A stretch of DNA of 22,295 nucleotides, from the NCBI GenBank assembly GCA_029784825.1, contig JAFMAU010000029.1, positions 1-22,295 on the forward strand, given 5' to 3'. The notes beneath the pieces were generated by a model. It worked only from the letters and a program-made list of their open reading frames with translations. It had not been told where the DNA came from and searched no databases. Position numbers and translations under genes: made by a program. Positions within the stretch are counted from its first letter, which is position 1. Each line of letters opens with the position of its first letter. The DNA comes from Nitrososphaerota archaeon (GTDB taxonomy: Archaea; Thermoproteota; Nitrososphaeria; Nitrososphaerales; UBA183). Below are positions 8,321 through 15,340 of the stretch, piece after piece.

Positions 8321-9538
8321 ATATCGGCGCCAGCGGTTAGGGTTGCCACGGTGCCTCTCGTTTTTGCCATGCCTCCATGGCCTCGACCCCTTGGACGAGA
8401 TCGGGGGCGGTCCTTGGGGAACTTTCGCGTCTTCCTCCCGGAGGGGTTTGATCGGGGCCTTCGCGAGCGAGACGATCCTTGCGAAGTCGTGGCTCTCGTC
8501 CCGGCTTACGAACGTGTAGGACCGTCCGAGGTCCCCAGCCCTTGCCGTCCTACCAACCCTGTGGAAGTAGACCGTGGGGTCTTCGGGGACGTCATAATTG
8601 ATCACGCAGTCCACCTGCCGGACGTCTATCCCTCGGCTCGCAACGTCTGTCGCCACCAGTACGTCCGCTCGACCGGACCTGAAGAGGCCCATAGAGTGGT
8701 CCCTCTGGTTCTGGGAGAGGTCCCCATGGAGAGACACCACGCTGAGGAACCTCCTGTCGAGCTCCCTGGCGAGCCTGATCGTTCCGTATCTCGTCCTGCA
8801 GAAGATTACCGCGCTCTTCCTGTTCTCTTTGGCGAGCACGTCGAGCAGGAGCGGAAGCTTTTCGTCCCTCTCGACCCGGGCGTAGAACTGTTCCAGCGTC
8901 TCCGCGGAGGGTTCGTTGGCGTCCACCATCACCTTCACCGGGTCAGCCATGTACCTCTGCGCCAGCTGCGCGATCGACCGGGGCATCGTTGCGGAAAATA
9001 GGGCCATCTGCCTGGAACCGGGGGTCTTCCCCAGGATGTAGTCCACGTCTTCGATGAAGCCCATGTCGAGCATCACGTCGGCCTCATCGAGCACCACGAA
9101 CTTCACTGACTCGAGCCTTAGTGTGCCCCGCTTGATGTGGTCGATCGTCCTCCCAGGCGTCCCCACCACGATATGGGCGCCTCTCCTGAGGGCGTCCAAC
9201 TGGACGTTCATCGACTGTCCGCCGTAAATGGTGACTACCCTCACCGAAGTGAACGCGCCAATCTTCTGAAGCTCGAGAGTGATCTGGACAGCGAGTTCCC
9301 TGGTCGGCGCCAAGATCAGTCCTTGGACTCGGGGGACGCGCTCGTCTACGGATTGGACCAGGGGGATGCCGAACGCGAGCGTCTTACCCGAGCCAGCCCT
9401 CGCCTGGCCGATGAGGCTCCGGCCGTCGAGGAGCGGCCCGATAGCCTGGGCCTGGATGGGGAAGGGCCTGATGAAGCCTGCGGCCGTCACCCCTTTTTTG
9501 ACGACAGATTTCAGCTGGAGCTCGTCGAAGCTGTTCAA
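8315..9538 (-). CDS. DEAD-box ATP-dependent RNA helicase
   Basis: 407 residues from TTG at 9538. Conserved motifs in order: Q-motif region FIRPFPIQAQA (~22-32), motif I ARAGSGKT (46-53), PTREL (~78), TPGR (~127), DEAD (151-154), SAT (182-184), RGID (~302), HRVGRTAR (326-333). The tail is rich in Arg/Lys (RHGKNERHRGNPNRWRRYR), typical of RNA-binding extensions. It unwinds RNA, for example in ribosome assembly or decay. An ATG at 9637 would add 33 residues unlike the family, and it lies upstream of the TATA-like box at 9603-9610, so I reject it. The helicase is followed by aIF1A, supporting a translation/RNA unit. Confidence 0.95.
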   Translation of the reverse strand: MNSFDELQLKSVVKKGVTAAGFIRPFPIQAQAIGPLLDGRSLIGQARAGSGKTLAFGIPLVQSVDERVPRVQGLILAPTRELAVQITLELQKIGAFTSVRVVTIYGGQSMNVQLDALRRGAHIVVGTPGRTIDHIKRGTLRLESVKFVVLDEADVMLDMGFIEDVDYILGKTPGSRQMALFSATMPRSIAQLAQRYMADPVKVMVDANEPSAETLEQFYARVERDEKLPLLLDVLAKENRKSAVIFCRTRYGTIRLARELDRRFLSVVSLHGDLSQNQRDHSMGLFRSGRADVLVATDVASRGIDVRQVDCVINYDVPEDPTVYFHRVGRTARAGDLGRSYTFVSRDESHDFARIVSLAKAPIKPLREEDAKVPQGPPPISSKGSRPWRHGKNERHRGNPNRWRRYR

Positions 9539-9602
9539 ACTCGCGTCACTGCATCGCCAGCGTCTTTCACGTAAGAAACCTGAACCCGACCAAGTCTCCC
9601 AG

Positions 9603-9610
9603 TATTTAAG
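9603..9610. promoter_or_regulatory. Shared TATA-like box between helicase and zinc-ribbon genes
   Basis: TATTTAAG reads as CTTAAATA on the other strand, so one AT-rich box could serve both directions. On the minus strand initiation about 26 nt away (~9580) leaves a ~40-nt leader to the helicase TTG at 9538. On the plus strand it leaves a ~50-nt leader to ATG 9681. Confidence 0.55.
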
Positions 9611-9680
9611 ACTGGAAAGGGCTTGCGCTGCGTCCACTGTCAGCAGAGATAAGAAGGGCCCGAATCGGGGAAGGGGGTCT

Positions 9681-9827
9681 ATGGTAGAGACCCCTATACA
9701 GTCTCAGAACCACGCCGCGGCGTGTCCTCAGTGCGGCGCAAGGACAAGGCTGTACAGGACCCCAAGAGGGTTGAGATGCGCTGAGTGCGTCAAGCTGATG
9801 GACTCGGCGGGCCTAGGCTTCAGGTAG
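9681..9827 (+). CDS. Small zinc-ribbon protein
   Basis: 48 residues from ATG 9681, preceded by a purine-rich AAGGGGG ribosome site. Two CxxC knuckles (ACPQCGARTRLYRTP and LRCAECVKLM) are separated by about 15 residues, the pattern of a single zinc ribbon that binds one Zn. Such tiny archaeal ribbons are common and mostly uncharacterised; nucleic-acid or protein binding is the usual guess. It is divergent from the RNA helicase and 39 nt upstream of an MFS transporter. I do not assign a function. Confidence 0.65.
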   Translation: MVETPIQSQNHAAACPQCGARTRLYRTPRGLRCAECVKLMDSAGLGFR

Positions 9828-9866
9828 GCCGGAACAGCACGGGCAAGAACGCAGGAAGCCAGTGGA

Positions 9867-11126
9867 ATGTGGATTCTTTCTAGATACGGGCTGCAAGGGC
9901 TGGCAAGGGAGTCATGGGTCCTTTTCGGGATCAGGACTCTCAACTCGTTCGGGTTTTCGATGGCGATGCCATTCTTCGGCATCTACCTCCTTGAGACGAG
10001 AGGGGTCAGCCTGGCTGCGACCGGGCTGGTGTACTTCGCATCAGGGGTCCTAAACTTAGGGAGCCAGTTGGTGGGAGGGAGGCTCACCGACGCGGTCGGT
10101 CCGAAGAGGGTGATGCTCGCCGGGTATGCGACATCCATAGTGACCTCGGTCGCGCTAGGCTCCATGGTACTCGTCAACGCCAGCCCGCTGATCTTCTTCT
10201 TTGCCTACCCCCTCTTCTCGTTCCTCAGGGGCTTTTCCAATCCCGCGACCGGCTCCATAATCGCCGAGCAGCCGGTGAGCCAGGTCAGGCCCGGATACAA
10301 CCTGCTGACCATAGGAGGAAACCTGGGGTTCGCCATCGGGCCGGCGGTGGGCGGTCCGATCACCGACCTGTTCGGGTACTCCACCGTGTTCTTCCTCAGC
10401 GCGGCGATCGTCGTGCCGGTGATTGCCCTTACAGCACTTCAGATCAAGGGCGGGGTCAGGCACAGGAAGGACGCAGAAGGCGTCGCCAAGCGCACGCTGA
10501 CGTGGACGAAGGACAGGAGCATGATCCTCTTCCTGATTCTGACCGGTTGTCTTTACCTCTGCGTGGGATACGAGATTACCCCCCTGTCGCTCTACGTTGC
10601 CGACTTCCTGAAGTTCACCAACACCCAGATCGGCTATCTCTTCGCGACCAACGGCCTGGTCATCGTGCTGCTCCAGCTCCCCGTGATCGGGCTTTTCCAG
10701 AAGTCCAGGAGCGTCGTCCTCCCGCTCCTTATCTCGCCGCTGCTGGTGGCCGCGAGCTTCGTGATGGCCGGGCTGTCCACCAGCTTTTACCAATACGAGG
10801 CGGTCATGGTGGTACTGACCCTGGGAGAGATACTTCTGACCGTCCCGTCGCAGACCGTGGTCGCTCTGTTCTCGCGGGCAGGGAACAGGGGGACATACCA
10901 GGGTTACTTCTACGCAGCTTCGAACTCTGGGAGGAGCTTGGCATCAGCCCTCGGCCCGTCGAGCTTCGAGGCGCTCGCGTTCGCGCCTGCCCTAGGCTGG
11001 TATTCCGTCGCGCTGTTCAGTCTGTTAGTGTTCGTCGGGTTCGCGGTCGTCGGCCCAGCGATACAGCGCGACTACGAGCTGACTGCAGCGCCGGATCACG
11101 ATCCTGCAGTGGCTGGCCAAAGCTGA
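9867..11126 (+). CDS. Major facilitator superfamily transporter (probable drug/solute exporter)
   Basis: 419 residues with 12 predicted hydrophobic helices. Motif A between helices 2 and 3 is GGRLTDAVGPKR (70-81), close to the G-x-L-x-D-x-x-G-x-K/R consensus. A long cytosolic loop (KGGVRHRKDAEGVAKRTLTW) divides the two six-helix halves. GNLGFAIGPAVGG in helix 5 resembles motif C of drug/H+ antiporters, suggesting export, but the substrate is unknown. ATG at 9867 has AGGAAG about 10 nt upstream. It is not closely similar to the transporter at 5276, which lacks a good motif A. Confidence 0.88.
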   Translation: MWILSRYGLQGLARESWVLFGIRTLNSFGFSMAMPFFGIYLLETRGVSLAATGLVYFASGVLNLGSQLVGGRLTDAVGPKRVMLAGYATSIVTSVALGSMVLVNASPLIFFFAYPLFSFLRGFSNPATGSIIAEQPVSQVRPGYNLLTIGGNLGFAIGPAVGGPITDLFGYSTVFFLSAAIVVPVIALTALQIKGGVRHRKDAEGVAKRTLTWTKDRSMILFLILTGCLYLCVGYEITPLSLYVADFLKFTNTQIGYLFATNGLVIVLLQLPVIGLFQKSRSVVLPLLISPLLVAASFVMAGLSTSFYQYEAVMVVLTLGEILLTVPSQTVVALFSRAGNRGTYQGYFYAASNSGRSLASALGPSSFEALAFAPALGWYSVALFSLLVFVGFAVVGPAIQRDYELTAAPDHDPAVAGQS

Positions 11127-11270
11127 AGACGTCCAAGGACACACCATGCGGGGACGGATAGGCGGCGTCTGAGATCGCGGAGTAGGGGTAAAGCGCCGGA
11201 TTTAGCGTGGGGCCGCTACCGTCAGGCCCTGAATCCCAGACGACGGTGTGGATTCCGCTGAGAAAGATGG
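11127..11270. other. Non-coding gap between MFS gene and tRNA-Asp
   Basis: This 144-nt stretch carries no plausible gene. It would hold the transcription end of the two converging units (MFS from the left, tRNA-Asp from the right). I see no clear T-run. Confidence 0.4.
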
Positions 11271-11284
11271 CGCCCTGGCCGGGA

Positions 11285-11300
11285 CTTTCGTCGCCGAGAT
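11285..11300 (-). other. tRNA-Asp intron 2 (T-loop, position 59/60, 16 nt)
   Basis: ATCTCGGCGACGAAAG. The BHB: central helix TTCG (tRNA 54-57) with CGAA; bulges AA^A and AG^T; outer helix is the intact T-stem CCGGG/CCCGG. The inner hairpin is only TC/GA. Removal restores a perfect T-loop, TTCGAAT. Confidence 0.88.
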
Positions 11301-11321
11301 TTCGAACCCGGGTCGCTGCCG

Positions 11322-11339
11322 CTCTGCCGGCGGAGCCGT
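11322..11339 (-). other. tRNA-Asp intron 1 (position 37/38, 18 nt)
   Basis: ACGGCTCCGCCGGCAGAG. The BHB is complete: central helix CTGT (tRNA 32-35) with GCAG near the intron 3' end; three-base bulges CA^A and AG^C at the two splice sites; inner helix CGGC/GCCG with loop TCC; outer helix is the anticodon stem. Confidence 0.9.
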
Positions 11340-11405
11340 TGACAGGGCAGCATACTGACCTCTATACGACCAGGGCGCTTGAAGTCAGCCCAAGACCTAG
11401 GGTGG

Positions 11406-11413
11406 TTTTAAGC
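11406..11413 (-). promoter_or_regulatory. TATA-like box for tRNA-Asp
   Basis: The minus strand reads GCTTAAAA, centred about 33 nt before the tRNA 5' end at 11376, right at the end of the small zinc-finger gene. The position suits a separate tRNA promoter. Confidence 0.45.
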
Positions 11414-11414
11414 T

Positions 11415-11549
11415 TCAGACTCTCATATAGAAGTCGTCCCCCGAGTGGAGCGGCGCAGGAGCGTGCTTGTGGGTCGTGCCGCATCGGTCCAGGTGCCGCC
11501 GGAACTTTTTGGGGCTGATGAGCTTGCCGCATTTCGGGCACACGGGCAT
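11415..11549 (-). CDS. Small single zinc-finger protein
   Basis: 44 residues from ATG 11549: VCPKCGKLISPKKFRRHLD, then RCGTTHKH and an acidic/aromatic tail ending DDFYMRV. The Cys-x2-Cys ... His-x3-Cys arrangement (C4, C7, H19, C23) is a C2HC-type zinc finger of the kind seen in short archaeal proteins, usually inferred to bind nucleic acid. It lies immediately upstream of, and on the same strand as, tRNA-Asp. The longer open frame reaching 12167 is a shadow of the glycosylase gene opposite. Confidence 0.6.
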   Translation of the reverse strand: MPVCPKCGKLISPKKFRRHLDRCGTTHKHAPAPLHSGDDFYMRV

Positions 11550-11630
11550 AGGATGACACGGCACCCGGTGATACTTACGCCTTAAGACGAGCCCCGCGAG
11601 TTGATTTACCCTGGCTGCTTGACGGCCAGC

Positions 11631-12215
11631 GTGAGCGCTCGTGAAAGGTGCGGCTGGTCCTCGCTTGAAGAACCCCTCTTCCGCGACTACCACGACAAGG
11701 AGTGGGGGGTCCCGGTGCACGACGACAGGACGCTGTTCGAATTCCTGGTCCTTGAGGGTGCACAGGCCGGGCTGAGCTGGTGGACGGTCCTGAGAAAGAG
11801 GGAGAATTTCAGGCGCGCGTTCGAAGGGTTCGACCCGACCAAGGTCGCCCGCTACGATCAGAAGAAGGTCAGCCGCCTGCTCGGCGATCCCGGCATCATA
11901 AGAAACAAACTCAAGATCAGATCTGCGGTCCAGAACGCGCAGGCGTTCCTCAGGGTGCAGAGGGAGTACGGCAGCTTCGACTCTTACATCTGGGAGTTCG
12001 TGGGTGGGAAGCCGAGGGTCAACCGGTGGCGGACCCTCAGAGAGATACCCGCGGTGACGCCTACGGCAGAGGCGATGAGCAGAGACATGATCAAGCGAGG
12101 CTTCGGGTTCGTCGGCCCGACCATCTGCTATGCCCATATGCAAGCAACCGGGATGGTCAACGACCACGTCGTCGGCTGCTTCCGCTACAGGGAGTTGGGC
12201 GGTCGGGCTAGATGA
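11631..12215 (+). CDS. tag: DNA-3-methyladenine glycosylase I
   Basis: 194 residues from GTG 11631. The enzyme removes 3-methyladenine from DNA to start base-excision repair. Family hallmarks: RCGW near the start (C7), YHDKEWGVP (H21), LEGAQAGLSWWTVLRKRE, and the C-terminal H179-x3-C183 (NDHVVGCFRY). Together Cys, His, His, Cys are the four zinc ligands known from E. coli Tag. Earlier TTG codons (11601, 11619) would add up to 10 residues before the usual RCGW start and are less likely. The helix-hairpin-helix family more usual in archaea is not used here; Tag is mainly bacterial, so transfer is plausible. Its stop overlaps the aldolase stop tail-to-tail by 8 nt. Confidence 0.95.
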   Translation: MSARERCGWSSLEEPLFRDYHDKEWGVPVHDDRTLFEFLVLEGAQAGLSWWTVLRKRENFRRAFEGFDPTKVARYDQKKVSRLLGDPGIIRNKLKIRSAVQNAQAFLRVQREYGSFDSYIWEFVGGKPRVNRWRTLREIPAVTPTAEAMSRDMIKRGFGFVGPTICYAHMQATGMVNDHVVGCFRYRELGGRAR

Positions 12216-13104
12216 CGCCGAGGGCGCGGAGGCTCGTGATCATGTCCGCGGCTGCCTTCCCCTCCATGGCGAGGAAGGGCTGGCGGGGGACCCCGCAGTA
12301 GACCCCTCTCTCCCTTAGAATCTCGTAATAGGAGGGGATTGGCGCCGACTTCACTGCGTCTTTCACGAGCTGCACCTTCTGCTGGGCGGCGAGGGCCGAG
12401 CGATGGTCCCCCTTCCTCTGAGCGGCGACCATGGATGCGAAGAGTTCTGGCAGGGCGCTGGCGCCTCCTGAGACCAGGCCGTCCGCGCCCGACATGATGG
12501 CGAACAGCCCGTACTCCTCGGTTCCGTTCATGACCGTGAAGCCGTCTGGGACAGCCCCCAGGAGGTCGAGTAGCTGCAGGAAGTCTCTGGCGGAGTCTTT
12601 GATGCCCGCCACCGCGCCGGACTTCGCGAGCTCCGCTACCGCCGCGGGCTGAAGGGGGTTCCCCGTGAACTGCGGGATGTTGTAAGCGAGCACAGGGACA
12701 TCCACCGCAGCCGAGACGGCCTCGAAGTGCTTCGCCATCGCCCGTTCCCCGAGCCTGTAGTAGAAGGGGGTCAGGCTTGCGACCGCGTAGGCGCCAGAGT
12801 CCTCGGCGTGCTTTGCCAGGTCCACGGTGGTGGCCGTGTCAGCGGCGCCGACCTGAACCACAACGGGGACCCTACCATGGACCTCTCGTATCACCGTGTC
12901 CGCCACCGTCTTCCGCTCGTCAGGCGACAGCATCGGTCCCAGTCCGGTGCTCCCGCAGGGGAAGATCCCCTCCGCCCCCTTGGATATCTGAAACGGAACA
13001 AGACGCGCGAGCGCGTCCGGATCTACCCGCCCTTTCTCGTCGAAGGGGGTGATCAACGCCGTGAACATCCCTCTTACCTTCTCCGCGGACCCTTTTGCCA
13101 ACAT
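12208..13104 (-). CDS. DHDPS/NAL-family aldolase, possibly 2-keto-3-deoxygluconate aldolase-like
   Basis: 298 residues from ATG 13104. TIM-barrel class I aldolase: Schiff-base Lys169 in AGIKDSA, Tyr141 in AYNIPQFTG, and substrate loop GSTGLG at 51-56. The GSTGLGP-x-LS-x-DE loop resembles the archaeal KDG aldolase loop (GTTGLGPALS) more than the GTTGE of true DapA, so cleavage of a 2-keto-3-deoxy sugar acid or another 2-oxo acid is likelier than lysine synthesis. This is inference from one loop. An open frame extends upstream to 13293 but adds 63 Arg/Pro-rich residues unlike the family. A CATAAG box about 27 nt before the ATG suggests a leaderless message. Confidence 0.87.
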   Translation of the reverse strand: MLAKGSAEKVRGMFTALITPFDEKGRVDPDALARLVPFQISKGAEGIFPCGSTGLGPMLSPDERKTVADTVIREVHGRVPVVVQVGAADTATTVDLAKHAEDSGAYAVASLTPFYYRLGERAMAKHFEAVSAAVDVPVLAYNIPQFTGNPLQPAAVAELAKSGAVAGIKDSARDFLQLLDLLGAVPDGFTVMNGTEEYGLFAIMSGADGLVSGGASALPELFASMVAAQRKGDHRSALAAQQKVQLVKDAVKSAPIPSYYEILRERGVYCGVPRQPFLAMEGKAAADMITSLRALGVI

Positions 13105-13457
13105 TGGCGGGTGCCGCCGGGGACGACTTATGCTTGATGCCTGAAAGCGGAGCCACCACACGTTATGCGTTCGATCCTCCTGGCGCGGAAGAAGTCCGCC
13201 CATGAAGGGCCGTTCGATTTTGGCCAGCTCAGCATAGCGTGTCCGGCCTGGTCTCGGGTGCCGAGGATGCACATTCATCTTCCGACGAAACATCTCTGTA
13301 CGACCGAGAGTCCGGCTGAGCCTGATGGGGAGTTCGGAGTCTGATTTGGGCCATGGATGGCGCGCGGGTTTTATATCGTTCGTACTCTTCCCGGAAGCCA
13401 GAGCACACGAGTTAGGGGCCTGGTTTGAAGTTTTTCGAAGGCGAAACTGGAGTAGGA
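13105..13457. other. Divergent intergenic region (about 350 nt)
   Basis: This region separates the aldolase (minus) from the PPOX-like gene (plus). It carries a weak TATA-like CATAAG near 13127-13133 for the aldolase and a strong TTTTATAT box at 13369-13376 for the PPOX gene. I see no RNA gene, repeat or convincing ORF between them, and about 200 nt remain unexplained. Confidence 0.45.
13369..13376 (+). promoter_or_regulatory. TATA box for the PPOX-like gene
   Basis: TTTTATAT stands out in a GC-rich setting. Initiation ~26 nt downstream (~13398) would give a ~60-nt leader to ATG 13458, or ~27 nt to the alternative TTG at 13425. Confidence 0.6.
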
Positions 13458-13946
13458 ATGTCTGAAACAGAAGTGAGAGAGTATCTTTCGCAGAGCACGT
13501 CCATCCTCATCTTAGGAACCACCAATGCCGACGGCTCCCAGGTGATACACCCCGTCTGGTATTACTTTGATTCGACCAACACCAAACTGTACTTCTACAC
13601 GGAGCCGGCATTGAAGAAGGCCGTCAATATCAGGGAGAGAAAACAAGTCTATTTCGACGTGGATCACGACAAATGGCCTTACATGGGCGTGAAGGGGAAG
13701 GGATCGGCTAGAATAATCGAGGACCCTGAAGAAGCGCTTCGCCACGGGGCGAAGATACTTACGAGATACGTCAAGGAGGGCACACCGTTGGCCGAGATGG
13801 TGATCGAAAAGATCAAGGCGGGAGGATACGTGGTAATCGAGATCGAGCCGGCGTACTTTACCTCATGGAACTACGGGAAGTTGGACCCCAAGGGAGACAA
13901 CGGCCTCCGCGACGCTCACATTTCGGTGGAGCCTCAAGGAGCTTAA
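13458..13946 (+). CDS. Pyridoxamine 5'-phosphate oxidase-like FMN/F420-binding protein
   Basis: 162 residues with the split-barrel flavin-binding fold. The early strand pair ILILGTTNADGSQVIHPVWYYF (residues 18-39) is the family hallmark ('L.T.NADG.P...PVWY'), followed by KLYFYTEPALKKAVNI and VYFDVDHDKWPYMGVKGKGSARI. Members bind FMN, F420 or haem and act as reductases or oxidases on diverse substrates; which applies here cannot be read. ATG 13458 has GGAG 6 nt upstream and gives a normal N-terminus. TTG 13425 with AGGGG upstream is an alternative that adds 11 residues. It is followed on the same strand by a Ddn-like protein 36 nt away. Confidence 0.82.
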   Translation: MSETEVREYLSQSTSILILGTTNADGSQVIHPVWYYFDSTNTKLYFYTEPALKKAVNIRERKQVYFDVDHDKWPYMGVKGKGSARIIEDPEEALRHGAKILTRYVKEGTPLAEMVIEKIKAGGYVVIEIEPAYFTSWNYGKLDPKGDNGLRDAHISVEPQGA

Positions 13947-13982
13947 CATCAAACCCTGATCGCCTCGTGGGCGGGTTGGTCC

Positions 13983-14345
13983 TTGCAAGCTGACGACGCG
14001 CTCCGAAGAAACACGGAGATTTGCCTCGTCACGGTCGGGCGGAAGACTGGCATCCCCAGGGAGGTTGAGGTTTGGTTTGCATTTGACGCGCTCAGCGAGA
14101 AACTAGTCTTTCTTGCTCATGAAGAGTCGCAGTGGTGGAAGAATATCGCCGCTAACGGCAAAGTCAGGTACAGGCTTCCGGGAAATTCGAAGTATCGCGA
14201 GGGCATTGCAAAGGTGCTTCCAAAGAGCGACAAAAGCCTCCACCGCGTTCTTGAACTGTTCAATGGAAAGTATGGGAAAGGGCCGGTATGGAGTTGGTAC
14301 GGCGATGGCGACGGCAGAGTCGTCGTTGAAATTCCCATATCCTGA
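13983..14345 (+). CDS. Deazaflavin (F420)-dependent nitroreductase (Ddn)-like protein
   Basis: 120 residues from TTG 13983. TVGRKTGIPREVEVWFAFD (17-35) and WWKNIAANGKVRYRL (51-65) match the 'GRKTG.pR...' and 'W..N..AN..V.....' signatures of the F420-dependent Ddn/DUF385 split-barrel family. Members reduce quinones, nitro compounds or other electron-poor substrates using reduced F420. It is shorter than mycobacterial Ddn (~150) by its N-terminal helix. It lies directly after the PPOX-like gene and tail-to-tail with an LLM oxidoreductase (14 nt apart). Confidence 0.78.
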   Translation: MQADDALRRNTEICLVTVGRKTGIPREVEVWFAFDALSEKLVFLAHEESQWWKNIAANGKVRYRLPGNSKYREGIAKVLPKSDKSLHRVLELFNGKYGKGPVWSWYGDGDGRVVVEIPIS

Positions 14346-14359
14346 ACGCGCGACGGCCT

Positions 14360-15325
14360 CTAGCCCACGCGCTTGGCAAAAGTCTCCATCAGCTCGGAAA
14401 CCCTGCTCACCGAATTCGGCAGAAGGATAGGAGAGAACTCCGAGAACCCAGCCTGTCTATACTTCTCGTATTCCCCCTGAACGTCCTCCACGGTTCCGAT
14501 GATGGCTTCGGGATCCTCCCTCCTGATCCTTTCGATGAATTCCCCTTTGCTCTCCCCTTCCTTCTTTCCTTCGGCGCGTTCCAAGCCGTCTGCCAGCGAA
14601 TCTACGTCCCCTGCCATCACGACAAAGTGCTTGAGAACTGCCGTCACGTCCTCTTTGCTTCTGCCGGCGCCGGCGGCCGCCCGTCGAGCAATCTCGAGTT
14701 TGGTCTGGGCCTGTGCCGGACCGGTACAATGGATGTTAATGACATCCGCGTATCTTCCGGCCAACTCAAGAAGCCGTCTTGACCTTCGCTCTCCGACCCA
14801 GATTTGCGGTAGCTCTTCAGCGAAGTTGAGGGTCGCACCGTTCAGCTCGTAGGACTTGCCCCGAAACGAAAAACCTCCCCTGTTCTTGCTCAGACCGTTG
14901 ATGACTGCAAGCGCCTCTTCGAAGGCGTCAAGTCGTTCGGCCTTTGTAACGTACCTGAAACCATTCGACGAGTACTCGGTTTCTGTACCACTGCCTACCC
15001 CTAGGCAGAGGAATGACCGTCTGCCGCTGAGAACATCCAGTGAGAGCGCTTCGTTGGCTAGCACCACGGGGTGCCTGACGGTGGTGCTCGCGGCCATGGT
15101 CCCAAGCCTGATCCGCGAAGTCACCGCCGCGAGCATCGTAAGCGCCACGAATGGGTCAGGTCGACCGTTTGGTTTCCCGGGGAGAGAGTAGTGCTCGCCT
15201 ATTCCGACGCCGAAGTATCCCAATTCTTCCGCACGTCTCACGGTCTTCGACAACACAGCAAAGTCACTAGTATCGACAACTAGCGGAAGATAGTACCTTG
15301 CCCTCAAAGATGTCTCATCACGCAT
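14360..15325 (-). CDS. LLM-class (luciferase-like) F420/flavin-dependent oxidoreductase
   Basis: 321-residue TIM-barrel enzyme. Features: RAEELGYFGVGIGEHY (32-47), IRLGTMAASTTVRHPVVLANEALSLDVLSGRRSFLCLGVG (72-111), and ELPQIWVGERRSRRLLELAGRYADV, the usual order for bacterial luciferase-like proteins. In archaea most use coenzyme F420 rather than FMN, as in F420-dependent alcohol or methylene-H4MPT reductases. I cannot name the substrate. The gene lies 15 nt downstream of the VOC gene on the same strand, so the two are likely co-transcribed. Confidence 0.9.
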   Translation of the reverse strand: MRDETSLRARYYLPLVVDTSDFAVLSKTVRRAEELGYFGVGIGEHYSLPGKPNGRPDPFVALTMLAAVTSRIRLGTMAASTTVRHPVVLANEALSLDVLSGRRSFLCLGVGSGTETEYSSNGFRYVTKAERLDAFEEALAVINGLSKNRGGFSFRGKSYELNGATLNFAEELPQIWVGERRSRRLLELAGRYADVINIHCTGPAQAQTKLEIARRAAAGAGRSKEDVTAVLKHFVVMAGDVDSLADGLERAEGKKEGESKGEFIERIRREDPEAIIGTVEDVQGEYEKYRQAGFSEFSPILLPNSVSRVSELMETFAKRVG

Positions 15326-15340
15326 CCAGGATGTTCTTGG

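Larger units (their letters stand above)
11271..11376 (-). tRNA. tRNA-Asp (GUC) with two introns
   Basis: The 106-nt gene folds as a complete tRNA after removal of two introns (72 nt mature, no encoded CCA). Acceptor GCCCTGG pairs with CCAGGGC, discriminator G. D-stem GTAT/GTAT has two G-U pairs. Anticodon stem CTGCC/GGCAG encloses loop CTGTCAC with anticodon GTC at 11341-11343. T-stem CCGGG/CCCGG encloses loop TTCGAAT. The introns interrupt positions 37/38 and 59/60 and both show BHB structure. The variable loop is only 4 nt (CGAC), and position 9 is C, both slightly unusual. Confidence 0.92.

Noticed and set aside
8141..9001. 286-codon plus-strand open frame
   Set aside because: Antisense to the DEAD-box helicase and aIF1A, whose motifs are unambiguous.
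11271..11376. Shorter first intron in tRNA-Asp using the first GGCAG as the 3' stem
   Set aside because: It would leave a 12-nt variable loop; the 18-nt intron gives a full splice motif and normal arms.
13105..13293. 63-residue N-terminal extension of the aldolase
   Set aside because: Arg/Pro-rich and unlike the family; the ATG at 13104 begins a normal-length enzyme and has a promoter-like box just upstream.
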